Source: Gordionus sp. m RMFG-2023 (Eukaryota; Nematomorpha; Gordioida; Chordodea; Parachordodidae). From it: a stretch of 64,000 nucleotides of DNA. The translations under genes and the position numbers were made by a program. Shown one piece after another: positions 48,273 through 58,480 of the stretch (position 1 is the first letter of the stretch; every line of letters begins with the position of its first letter). The stretch covers positions 19,453,120 through 19,517,119 of the forward strand of contig NC_088778.1 of the NCBI RefSeq assembly GCF_954871325.1. The letters run 5' to 3'. The notes below the pieces were generated by a model. The model was not told the origin of the DNA, ran no database searches, and saw only the letters and a program-made list of their open reading frames with translations.

Positions 48273-48683
48273 TATGTTCATTATATTTTTTATATATTTA
48301 TTAACTTTTATATCATATCTATATTCGCATAAATGATGCTTATTGTATTATATAATCGTTATAATTTTTAAATTCGCTTGTATATTAATCGTTTTATATT
48401 TTTTACAAATTTAATAAAATGCAACTTAATATATATCTTGAATAGATTATGGCCGTCAAATAAACTTTTATTTAAGGTGGCTGAACTGAATAAATACACA
48501 TAATTTTTTTTTGGTTATTATAATATTAAAACTTAAATTGCAAAATTTTATTCCGGTCAGGCTCGGGTTGGACTAAAAAATGTGTGCTCGGGTTCGGGTC
48601 GTGCTCGGACAAAAAAATTTTTTAAATTCCTTGGGTCGGGCTCGGGTTGCGAAAAAATTATTTTGCAGTTCTCTAATGTCACA

Positions 48684-49306
48684 CTCTTAAACTTTACGAA
48701 AAAATCATAGAAAAAAGGTTAAGAGACATAATCGAAATAGGAGAGACTCAGTTTGGTTTTATGCCTGGAAGATCAACAACTGATGCAATCCACGCAATTA
48801 GGCCAATGAGTGAAAAATACAGGGAAAAGAACAAAAAGCTACACATGGTCTTTCTCGATCTAGAAAAGGCCCTTGATAGAATCCCAAGAAAACTTATCTG
48901 GTGGGCGCTATGCCACAAAAAAGTTCCAGAAAAATCTATAAGAATACAGGATATGTATATGGGTCATACAACAATGGTCCGTAGCACAAATGATAGTTCA
49001 GCATGCTTCACAATAGCCGAGGGAGTTCATCAAGGGTTGGCTCTCAGCTCACTTCTCTTCATAACAGTAATAAATGTATTATCACAGTCTATACAGCAAA
49101 CAGTCCCGTGGGATATGATATTTGCAGATGATATTGTGATACTTGCCGAATCCAAGGATGAAATTGAAAAAAGATTGATGAGTTGGATAAATATCCTAGA
49201 AAAGCATGGACTAAAAGTAAACAGAGAAAAGGCGGACTATATGGTGATAGGAGGAGATGAAACAGAGAGCATTGATATAAATGAATGGCAGATGTTCGGC
49301 AATTGA
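48684..49306 (+). pseudogene. LINE reverse transcriptase, 3' half
   Basis: An open frame of 181 codons from 48761 carries PGRSTTDAI, HMVFLDLEKALDRIPRK, FTIAEGVHQGLALSSLLF and the active-site MIFADDIVILAES. The second catalytic Asp pair (FADD) is present. The 5' half of the RT lies left of the hAT at about 46320-46565 and is damaged, and downstream text after 49306 is shifted in frame. The element therefore cannot make a whole enzyme. Confidence 0.85.
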
Positions 49307-49855
49307 AGGCTGCAAATATTTGGGCTCCACTATACAAACAAACGGCACAATAGAGAAAGAGATAAAGAAATTAATCAAGGGTGGTTAAAGTGGGTATCTT
49401 TATCTGGAGTGCTCTTTGACAAAAGAATCCCACACAAATGAAGGGACAGTTCCATAGTACAACCAACTATTCTATATAGTTCGGAAACATGGCCAACCAA
49501 AGAATCAGACGAGAGAAGTCTACAAACTATGGAGATGAGAATGTTGAAGATGATTGCTGGGCAAGAAAGGATAAGGTGCGAAGTAAAAGAATACTAGGAG
49601 GTTTAAAGGTAATGCCTATTAAGACTAAGAATGGTGAACAGACTTAGGTGGTATGGGCACACATTGAGGCCTATTAACTATATAGGAAATAAAGTTGAGA
49701 GTTTGGAAGTGATGGGCAAAAAAGAGGAAGGCCAAAGCTTCAATTAGAGCCAATATGAAGAAGTATAAATTAGATAAGAGATAGCACGAATAACACATAG
49801 TGGAGAGAGATATTGAAGGAGCTTACCACCAGAGAAGGTGAAAGCCTAAAAGAAA

Positions 49856-50219
49856 AAAAATTTTTTAAAATAAAAAAATATGAAATAGCATATTTAAAAA
49901 TCATAATAATATAATATATTTAATAAAAATAGGTATTGTATTTGTATTAAAATGAAAAAATCTATATTATAATCAATATGTCCCTGGGGCGATATGAAAG
50001 CAAGTAGCCCATACAGATATGATTTTTATTAAGATGCTATATTGTAAAATAAAAATATTTAAAATTTTATATACAATATTTTCATCGTATTTCATTTTGC
50101 TTATTAATAGAATTTCCTGTGGCCATAATTTGTAGATATTGTGGATCTACTAACCCTATTATTTGATTCCACTTGTGAGGTAAAAGGATGTAAAAATGAA
50201 ATATATATCTCCTCAATAC
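49856..50219. other. Intronic A+T-rich DNA
   Basis: This lies between the LINE tail and a small MITE. No gene or repeat could be supported. Confidence 0.4.
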
Positions 50220-50221
50220 TA

Positions 50222-50321
50222 ACCACCAAAAATCGTCATAAACACATGTTTAGAAAAGTGACCAGTCCAGCCCGTGGTTCTAAATGACCGATCACGTGTA
50301 TTTATGACTATTTTTGGTGGT
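50222..50321. mobile_element. 100-bp MITE with TA target duplication
   Basis: ACCACCAAAAATCGTCATAA at the left is mirrored by TTATGACTATTTTTGGTGGT at the right (about 28 bp of inverted repeat, two or three mismatches), flanked by TA at 50220-50221 and 50322-50323. A TA duplication points to the Tc1/mariner superfamily. Non-coding. Confidence 0.8.
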
Positions 50322-50393
50322 TAACCAAAGTAACAAAAATGAATGAAATTACCGAGTCCCATGGACCATCACCATCCTTCTTTTACCCACAAT

Positions 50394-50615
50394 TAGTGTT
50401 GTTAAACGGTAGATTTGAGCCGATTTTTAAAAACGGCTAACTCAATATTTTATCCAGAAAAATATTACTCAAGCCTGAAGATTTTGCTCATAGATGGCAC
50501 AAAGGTCTAGACATCTATTAGCGAAATCTGGAGCCTTAAGCAATATTTCTTTGGCTAAAATATTGAGTTAGCCGTTTTAAAAAATCGGCTCAAAATGAGC
50601 CGTTTAACAACACTA
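50394..50615. mobile_element. 222-bp hAT MITE with exact 8-bp target duplication
   Basis: The ends TAGTGTTGTTAAACGG and CCGTTTAACAACACTA are exact inverted repeats, flanked by CCCACAAT on both sides (50386-50393 and 50616-50623). A second inverted layer (GAGCCGATTTTT, CGGCTAACTCAATATTTTA) makes most of the element able to fold back. The terminus is shared with 20907-22379 and the fragment at 1-187. The intact duplication marks a fairly recent insertion. Confidence 0.95.
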
Positions 50616-50623
50616 CCCACAAT

Positions 50624-52140
50624 TGAGGAAAAGAGATTTTATTATCATCAAAATAAAATTTTATTTAATAAAAATTAATTTTATATAAAAAAACAGTTAA
50701 ATAAATTTTTTAAATTAGATAAAAATGTTTCCCCTCTTTTTTATTTTTTAATTTACTACCATGTTTACTAATTGCTATTACTTTGCTAGTATTGTATAGT
50801 TTAATGATTATTTATTATTATTAAAAAAAATTATTAAAGAAAATAAAAAGAACTTAATATATGCAACTCTTAGATGGATTAAAAAATTATTTTCTTAATT
50901 ATAGAAATGAATAAGAGATTTATATATATTTTTAGAAACGTTCCGAGACCGTTTTAAAATAAATGTTCTGGTTCCGTTCCATGTAAAATAATTTTTTAAA
51001 TATAGCGCTATCTATATTATATCTTTTTATTTATAAAAGTAATAATATTAAAATTAAAAATTAATATCTAAAATTTTGATAGTTAAATATGAAGGCAATA
51101 AACATTCCTAACGAATATAAACACACCAAAAAATTCCCTTCTTAACAATGTTATTTTTTTTATCTATACTGGATATAAGAAAACACTTGGAATTTTTTTT
51201 TGTTTGATATTTTAAAATGTAGAATCTTAAGGGCTATAAATTTTAACTCTATATTAAGTATTTTTTTAAAAAAAATAAAATGAAATCACGCATTGGGCGA
51301 TTTTCGAATTTGAAGACGTATATCTTTGGATCTGGTTGAGCTAGCGCAATAAAATTTTGATTTTATTAAAAATTACAATATAAATAACCAACTTGGCAAG
51401 ATGCTATTTAACAAGTAAAATAGTAAACACTCTCGTGGATATCTAAACTCGGGGCACTGTGTCGCCCAAGGCTAGCATGGAGCTAGTGTCATGAGAGGAT
51501 TCTTCTGGTTTGAAGGAACAGTAAAATCAATGGCATGTTATATTTGCTATGCTCATAAGCTGAATCGTTCTTGTATCAAAATGTTTATCATTGTCCCGAA
51601 AATTTTTAAGGATTTCAGAATTTATTTCCTTATATAAAAAAAATATTAAAACTGTGTCTTTGGTTTATTTTAAATGTTGGCACTGTTTTTTTTCTTTTTA
51701 TTTTCGTTTTGTTTTTTTTTTCGTTTATTATTTAGGTTGTTTAGTCGAAACTATATAGCTGGCTGTTTGGAAACAAGTCGAACAAGGACACACCCTCAAG
51801 GCTAAGAACATTTTACTGAATTTCACCTTTTTCTTAAAATCTAAGACAATTTTCTGAGAATTTCATATATTTTTCTGAGCGGATTATTTTTAAATCTGGA
51901 TGTTTCAGTTTTATATCTGAGCAATTAAATCTTTTATCTGGGCATTAAGAAATAATTCTAAGCATTATTATATTTTCTGAGCTTAAGTAACTATTTTGAA
52001 TTTTAAATATTTTTTTGAGCACATCAGTTTTAATTCTGAGTGATTAAATAGGAGCCTGCATCCCATAAAAGCAATATTTCCACATATACGATTGCGTATC
52101 TTAAATATTTTTATAGCTGCAATAAAATGTGATGTGTAAT
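50624..52140. other. Intronic A+T-rich DNA with one dispersed repeat
   Basis: Positions 51270-51400 are an inverted copy of the repeat at 44020-44170. From about 51830 to 52050 a phrase of the type TTTCTGAGC...TTTTAAAT recurs six to eight times at irregular spacing, an old degenerate repeat. No gene was supported. Confidence 0.45.
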
Positions 52141-52230
52141 CAGAGACCTTCATGGACAGGACCCGGTCCATGGACCGATTTATTTTCCTGCAGGCTTAGG
52201 TCGGACTTGGGTTATTGAATATTTTTTTTA
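52141..52230. mobile_element. hAT left-end fragment, CAGAGACCTTCATGG
   Basis: CAGAGACCTTCATGGACAGG followed by ACCCGGTCCATGGACCG and GCAGGCTTAGGTCGG is a typical hAT terminal and subterminal region, related to the MITE at 4345-4650. No right end was identified downstream. Confidence 0.4.
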
Positions 52231-52889
52231 ATGGTGGGTCTAAAATTTTTCGTTTAAATTTAGCATATATTAAGGATATTTAATAAAACATATAAGAAAT
52301 CATTATAATTTCATCAGAATTATTTATCACACTACACTATTCTACACAACTTAGAATGTTAATTTTATTTTTATTGCTTGTTTTTTTAATCGCAAATTTA
52401 GTATCTTACATATACTTGACAATACTATAAAATTTAAAGTGTAGAGGTAATAAATATTGTTATATTTTGAGACAGAGGTGCACTGGGAGGCTAAAGGCCC
52501 ATGAGACATTTTTAAACTTCTAAATCGGTTTTGAACACTTGAAAAGAAAGGAATTGGCTAAGTTAAGCCTAAGATTAAATTTCCTCCAAAGTTGGCTTAT
52601 TTCCTCATTAATGGTGAATATTTGTGCAAATAATCAAGAAGCCCAGTTAATTTGACCCAAAAATTTTCTTTCTACTGACATCATTAAAAAGGCTTCTAAA
52701 TAATCCTGCTTAATATTTATTCGAAGTTTATTATTAATTTGTGAAAGTTGGTTCGTAACTCACTTGAAAAAAATAAAGTGAGAAGATATTCGTATCGTAT
52801 ACTTTATATAATTTGGTATATATGAATATTATAACGACATATAACCTCTCATATAGACATATCAAATATTGCTTGCATTTTGTATTACA
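52231..52889. other. Intronic DNA, no gene seen
   Basis: A+T-rich, with a less biased patch at 52480-52660 that has no recognisable frame or repeat. Confidence 0.35.
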
Positions 52890-53180
52890 TTTGGTTAAAG
52901 ATTATCCGCCATTGCAACTTTCTTTCATAGAATTGAATAAATTTTTCATTTTCACTTTCAAGTTCTGATGTGTAATCATTATGATAAATCAAATCGTCTG
53001 TACACTTCTTCAAGCCAATAATTAGATTGTTATAAATTCTAGAAAATAAAATTGTACATATCGCAGCTTATCACTATCTACCTTAAGATTCATTTCAAAG
53101 CCTCTTTAGTTATACTTTCCCTGTTAATTTCATCAAAACTCATAGGATGGAAATTGTGGGGTTTTACGAAGGTTTTATAA
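52890..53180 (-). pseudogene. Possible decayed coding segment, unidentified
   Basis: Three overlapping minus-strand frames follow one another: one with TFVKPHNFHPMSFDEINRES, one with MNLKVDSDKLRYVQFYFLEF, and a last one with GLKKCTDDLIYHNDYTSELE, then ENEKFIQFYERKLQWRI and a stop near 52891. Composition is protein-like, but at least two frame changes separate the parts, and no clean introns explain them. No family was recognised. A dead transposon or host pseudogene are both possible. Confidence 0.3.
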
Positions 53181-55213
53181 AAAAAAATATAATTTTATTT
53201 TAACAAAATGAAAAGATAATATCTTAACAATGCTCGAAAATAAATTAACGATAATATCTATCAATTTACATATCATAGTAAATTATGTCATAAAACAAAA
53301 ATATAATTTGTTTATAAGCATCAGTTATAAGATGTTGATTTTTCGAAAATCTTTCTGTAAAATATGTAATTATCTGATCAATGATATCATGAAATACTTC
53401 AATTCTGTATCATCAAATCGGCAAATTTTTATTGAAAGATAATGCCATATTTGTAGCTTTCATTGTATTGAGAGGAATATAGAATTTTCAACCATTTTCC
53501 AGGCAGTTAAAATATCTAAAAATTTGGGCTTGTTAGCTACTAAAAATATCTATATATATTTTTTCTTTATATTTAATGATCTATATTAGATAAAATGTAG
53601 ATGTTATGTTTTGGAAAGATCAATAATAATAAATATATCTTAATTAAAAAGATTAATGGATAAATAATGCAATAGAGTTCCTATTCTCCCTTCTCTAGCA
53701 CATGAAAATCCTTAAGGTTCACTTAAGTTGGGGGAAAAGGTAGTGTTTGTAGTGGTCCGGTCGCAAATGACTATTGAGTTCGACGGTCTGATTCGACAGA
53801 AGACTAATTAAAAATTATAAAAGTTTACTGCTTTTTAGTTAATGTACATGTTCATGAACACATAAACATGATTGTTTAATGCCTAACACTTTATAATATC
53901 TCATTCATCGTTTACTCATTTTATTCTTCCGTTTCATTCATTCGTCAAGTAATTTAATTTATTAGAAATGGAAATTGAAATCATAGAAGATGATAATACT
54001 ATTGAATTACCACCCTCAGCCAAAGAAAAACTATTGATTTAGAAAATAGTATTAGTAGTGCAAATGAAAAAAATCGATCAAATTAATTTGAAAATAAGTT
54101 AAAGAATTATATAAACTTTATGAAAGGATAATTCTGGGAAAACATGTAAAATATGTCTCCAGATTAATTTCAATCACAAGTAAAATATGCATATATATCA
54201 AATTGAGAGCTCAAATTTTAAATAAATGAATAAAAACTTCATCAAATAAACCTACTTATAGTTATGATTAGGGCTGGAAACAATAAAAACCCAAGATTAA
54301 TGAAATATTGTATTAGTATTGGATGGGTAAAAAATGGAATCATTTTTGATTTTTTAGAGGATAATTAGAATATTTATTTAAATCAGTTTTATTTTATAAC
54401 CAAATATCTATCCCATTCAAAAACAAAAACCAATTATATATGCTAATCAAATTGATTTAAATTATATTCAATAAATTTATATTGGTTTAATCTTTTTGTA
54501 TAAATAATATAATAAAAATGATTTGATGATATACTTAAAATATTGGTAATTTAAAACATTTCGTTTTTAATAATTTTTTTCTCTTAAATTTTTTTATATA
54601 AAGATATAGGATTAATAAATACATATGCAAATTTTCAAGTTGGCCCGAGTTCAGGTTTGGGAAATGATAACCAATTATATTGAATAATTAGGTCAGACCC
54701 AAGAAACAGGATGGAGGAAAAATTTGTTTTATTTAAAGGATGAGCGAGAGAAATAGGATGAGGTTAGACTAACTAAACGATCAAGAGATGGAGAAGTTGC
54801 AAAGATCGAAGCACCTTCGTAATCAACCCTAAAAAAAAGACGAAATAGACTATCTTCCTTAAATTGGGGAAAATGTAATAAATATTGAAATGATAAATTA
54901 ATATAAATTATAGTTAACTATTTATATCTACGCAATTTGAATAAAAACATAATTTAAAAGATAAATAAACTCGGAGTTTATTAGTTATTATATAATATTT
55001 ATATTTTTTTAAATACAACTATTGTTATTTGATTAGAGATGTACATATACCGACACACTCATGGTATTGACTATCTCTTTTTGAAAACGCAGGAGATGGA
55101 ACCCCTTCTAAAAAACATAAATCCATGTTAGGTTTTTTATAAATAAGTAGTAAAGACTAAAGAGTAAACTTTAGTCATCCATTGATATTCAGTATAAATA
55201 TAAATATGATTAC
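53181..55213. other. Intronic DNA with a possible unclassified transposon
   Basis: Around 53749-53800 the text TAGTGGTCCGGTCGCAAATG looks like a hAT terminus. A short frame from ATG 53968 (MEIEIIEDDNTIELPPSAKE) and later KTCKICLQ, with a Cys pair, would suit the N-terminus of a BED-finger transposase, but breaks follow quickly. A minus-strand open run at 54830-54730 has an acceptor-like TTTTTTTTAG but no similarity. Confidence in any gene here is low. Confidence 0.3.
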
Positions 55214-55350
55214 AGAGTAACTCCACAACACCAAACGTCAATTTTAAATCCTTTAAATGAATCTTGTCCATTGGCAACCTCTGGAGGTTGAAACGCAGGG
55301 GAGCCTTGACTAGTATAACATGTGTCGTCAAGTGAAAATGTAGAAATTTG
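55214..55350 (-). CDS. STK11: LKB1/STK11 137-nt exon (activation segment)
   Basis: The exon follows acceptor AAATATAAAG| and ends at donor ACTCT|GTAATC. It reads [20 protein letters not shown], then [20 protein letters not shown] and CCGVTL. Human LKB1 has [20 protein letters not shown], then [20 protein letters not shown] and SAGVTL. The FQPPE block is the kinase APE motif, and D-V-W-x-x-G is subdomain IX. Length (137 nt) and phase 0 start equal those I recall for human STK11 exon 5 (c.598-734). The exon is intact and is the rightmost LKB1 exon in the window. Confidence 0.97.
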
Positions 55351-58300
55351 CTTTATATTTTGTAAAATATAAATATAAAAATTTGGCTTTTATCTTAAAA
55401 AATTAGAATTTTATAAAAAATATAAATTATTCCACTTAATATAATTCACTTTAAAAATATTCTCCTTTGGTGGACCTTTGGTCACTTTTCTCAGTCTTTG
55501 GCTACTAATTTTACAGATATTAGTTAACATAATATTATACATTTCCTTCTAAGAATGTTAATTATAGTAATTATTTAAAAAAATTAGTAGCTAATTCTTA
55601 TTATTTAAAAAAATATTTATTTTATTCATTTTGGGAGAATGGAGATAGGAAACCCCAAACTAAAATCGGAAAATTGGCCTCACCTCAAGCCTGTCAAAAA
55701 TCGACCACAACCCAACACAGCCCAAAGACCAAATGATTTGAAATATATAATTTTATAAATAGTAATTAATATTTTAAAGAGTGAGTAGGGGATATAAAAT
55801 AATATTCATATTTTATTTCTGTATAATTTTTCAAAAATAAAAATGAAATGTAAACCAAGAATGCAAGCCGTTATCTATGAAGGTTCCGGTTAGGTTACTG
55901 TTCGAAGGCGAAAAAAATGATACGCTTCAGTTACGATTAATGTTTCGGCTGGGTTACAGTTTTAGAATTGTAAAGGTATTGTATTGTCCGGTTTTATATG
56001 TATATTTATTTCAAATTCGTTTTGAATACAAATAGAACTCAAAACGTGAATAATTCATAAAAAAAAGTTCTTTCAGGTAAAACGAACAACTTAGCTCACT
56101 TAGGGTCCTTGGTCACCAAAAACCATCTCGTACAAGGGTGTGACAAATTACAATCAGTACCGATTCGGCCTACTCCCCTTTAATTATTTTAAATTTAGTG
56201 AACAAAAAGTTAGAGTAACTAAAAAATAGCCAAAATTTAAGCCTCCTAACCAGGGTTGCCAGATATTCCGCTTTAAGCGTAATTTTCCGATTTTTTAATT
56301 TAGTTTACGTCAAAATACGCCATCTATTGATTTAAGTTTTCTTCCAATTTTTTATGCTTTCTCCCGATTTTTTTTATAATTTTTTTAAAATAGCTATCAT
56401 TTTTTAAGGCATCTTGTTATTGTTTTTTTTTTCATATTTAGAGAAAGGAAAAAACAAATATAAATTATAATTTAAAGATAAGTTTAACATCCAAAAAAAT
56501 CTAAACCGCAATTCATGGGTCAGAGATATATTATTGATTTTTAGATTTATTTATCATGCCTCTTCCTAAAATTATTTTCGAGGTCCAAATCCAAATAAGT
56601 ATAAGAGATTTATTTATAAAAAGTAAGTAGACATATAGTTTATAATATTCTATTATATACAATTTTTTATAAAATATTAAGTAAAATGCCACTTTTACAG
56701 ACGTATCTGACAGTTATATAATATATTACACTTAATATTTTTAAAATTTTACTAATAAATGCTTTTGAATAAATATAAGTAACAATTTGCTTACAAATAT
56801 TTAACGCCATCTATTTATTTACAAAATAATTAAAATTAAGCGTATTTATTATTCATCACACAATGGATGTAATAAATTAGATATCTTTTCTTCTCTTTTT
56901 ACGTGTTTTTAGGAAGCTATTTTTTTCTTCTTCGGAATATAGTTTTGAGTTAAATTTTTAATACAAGTATATTTTTGATATTATTACAAACTACAATTAT
57001 TTTAAGATATAATATACCAATGGTGGGACAATATATAAAATCTTAATCACCATATCATTCTGGTCCTTATTTTATAGTTCCAAAATGTTTCATTTCTAAT
57101 ATGGCATCCTTGCCGTGTAAATAACTCAAGGCTTCTATATATTTGCACAATAATTTCTTTCAAAGATTTTTAGTGTTTTTATTTTATCAATTTATCCAAC
57201 ATAATAAATTCTTATACTAGTTTACATCGAGTGTCATGGCTATTACTGCAAATTAACCAGCATCTATTATTTGTGTTGCTATGTAATTTAAGATTATTAC
57301 TATAACGGCTGAGAGCATATGATTGCATATTTTAGATAAACATAATGGTCAACTGTGTAGTCGTTTATATATTATCTATCATTTAAAATGGATGATAATT
57401 TTAGAAATTTAATATCTCACAATAATTTTCTCGATTACTTATCTATACCATCATGTCATCTAAAAGGAAGCTCTAACCACTTAAGTTTTATGATTTGGAT
57501 TGGTCGTTTATACTCTCTTCTTCAAGAATTGTTGATTTGGTTTAGGCCTATAAATTTTTCGTTATTAGTCCATTCTATAAATGTGTAAAATGGTAACAGA
57601 GGATTATATTAGTTTGATAATCTTTTGTCAATGTAAGTTGATAAGAATTTTATTATTGCATTATGTGGTTTTTAAAAACTATTATCAATTGAGGCATATG
57701 TATGAATTAATTAATCTTTTTTATCACTTGTAATTCTTTAGACGCAAATTTTTTTTATATCAGCAATCGAAAATATTTTATACTGTAATAAATAGATTTT
57801 GTATTAAAAAATTGTATTTTTAGAAATGTCTTATATTGTTTTAATTATTTATATGCCAGTTTATTTTGTATGCATAATATAATAAATGAGAAAATTAAAA
57901 TTCAGAATAATTGTTCAGATTTAACAAATTTAAAAAAAGTATAATATATTAATGTAAAACCCCCCATAAATTTTTTTTAGTTGTGCCCCCTGAGATTGTA
58001 AAGGCTAGCGACGCCCCTGAATATATATGTATTTATGGTTTTGTAATTCTGTCATTTTAATTTTTTCTTGTAGATTTTTAAACATATCTATTTTATTTTT
58101 TTTATAAAAAAATAATAAATTTAAATTTCCAATAGCATTTCCTTTTCTCTTAGGACATATAAGAACTACGAGATTCAACAGAGGATATTATTCCATATAA
58201 ATAATATACTTTTTAGATAGTATAAATTACCATTTTCAATACCAAGTTTAATGAATTCAGGATTATTGAGAATAATTACATCTTCAAATATATTGTTACT

Positions 58301-58480
58301 TTAATCGAACGTTTTGACTCTATCAATGAGGCCAGTTAAATATTTTGTTTATTATATAAGTATAAATGCTCTTACAGAATATATAAATGTTGTTTTATCT
58401 GTCTGTTTTCTCAAAAAATATTATGGTTTTAATGATTATTTGATTCATAAGTTTGATATCCAAAAAAAGTAGTCATTCAT
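55351..58480. other. LKB1 upstream intron, with hAT end fragments
   Basis: This interval should be LKB1 intron. Lone hAT ends are seen at 56251 (CAGGGTTGCCAGATATTCCG, like the 40312 family) and at 57955-58019, ending GGCTAGCGACGCCCCTG. A 66-codon plus-strand frame from ATG 57388 (MDDNFRNLISHNNFLDYLSI...) has no recognised similarity. No LKB1 exon was recognised. Confidence 0.45.
57955..58019. mobile_element. hAT end fragment, CAGGGGCGTCGC family
   Basis: Read on the minus strand it begins CAGGGGCGTCGCTAGCC and continues through AATCTCAGGGGGCAC, a common animal hAT terminus. The other end was not found, so it is a solo end. Confidence 0.45.

Larger units (their letters stand above)
46574..48675 (+). 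mobile_element. hAT transposon with exact 8-bp target duplication
   Basis: The ends TAGAGAACTGCA and TGCAGTTCTCTA are perfect 12-bp inverted repeats, flanked by exact duplications ATGTCACA at 46566-46573 and 48676-48683. Subterminal text is rich in GGGCTCGGGTCGGG at both ends. Inside are a degraded BED-type zinc finger at 47604-47790 and an open C-terminal frame at 47830-48272. The catalytic core is missing, so this is an internally deleted copy. The clean duplication means it landed in the LINE after the LINE had inserted. Confidence 0.95.
44880..49855 (+). mobile_element. RTE-like LINE, split by a hAT insertion
   Basis: Plus-strand fragments give an AP endonuclease domain (44985-45700: LNIGTLKGK, CIQETKWKGE, NGVGIILSQD, IISGDLNAHVG, TYESGTRKTQIDYIL), a linker (45687-46060), a reverse transcriptase (46320-46560, continuing at 48684-49306: MPGRSTTDAI, VFLDLEKALDRIPRK, MIFADDIVIL) and a C-terminal region to about 49850 ending in an A-rich tail. 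The sequence style matches the RTE clade. The hAT at 46574-48675 sits within the RT domain between the halves. Several stops and frame changes make it dead. Length without the hAT is about 2.9 kb, close to full for RTE. Confidence 0.85.
26020..55350 (-). other. STK11: LKB1/STK11 gene span in window (partial, 3' part)
   Basis: Four exons are recognised from the right edge leftward: 55350-55214, 39414-39287, 28131-28074 and 26194-26020. Introns are 15.8 kb, 11.2 kb and 1.9 kb. Junction phases agree throughout (CT|G, G|GC, GA|T), and the joined reading follows human LKB1 from the activation segment to the end of the kinase domain. Exons encoding the N-lobe, the catalytic HxDxKxxN loop and the DFG region were sought between 55351 and 64000 and not found, so they probably lie beyond the window. 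The introns hold nearly all the mobile elements from 28 to 55 kb. Confidence 0.93.

Noticed and set aside
51484-51565. Minus-strand open run reading CSFKPEESSHDTSSM and onward
   Set aside because: Twenty-five codons with no splice acceptor, start codon or family similarity.
54725-54835. Minus-strand run after TTTTTTTTAG whose phase fits the LKB1 exon at 55214
   Set aside because: The sequence (VDYEGASIFATSPSL...) has no similarity to LKB1, and the true next exon was found at 39414-39287 with matching phase.
57107-57185. Minus-strand open run reading CKYIEALSYLHGKDAIL, resembling the LKB1 segment before the catalytic loop (CQLIDGLEYLH)
   Set aside because: The HxDxKxxN loop that must follow is absent and the frame stops soon after. 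An essential kinase would keep it, so the resemblance is taken as chance.
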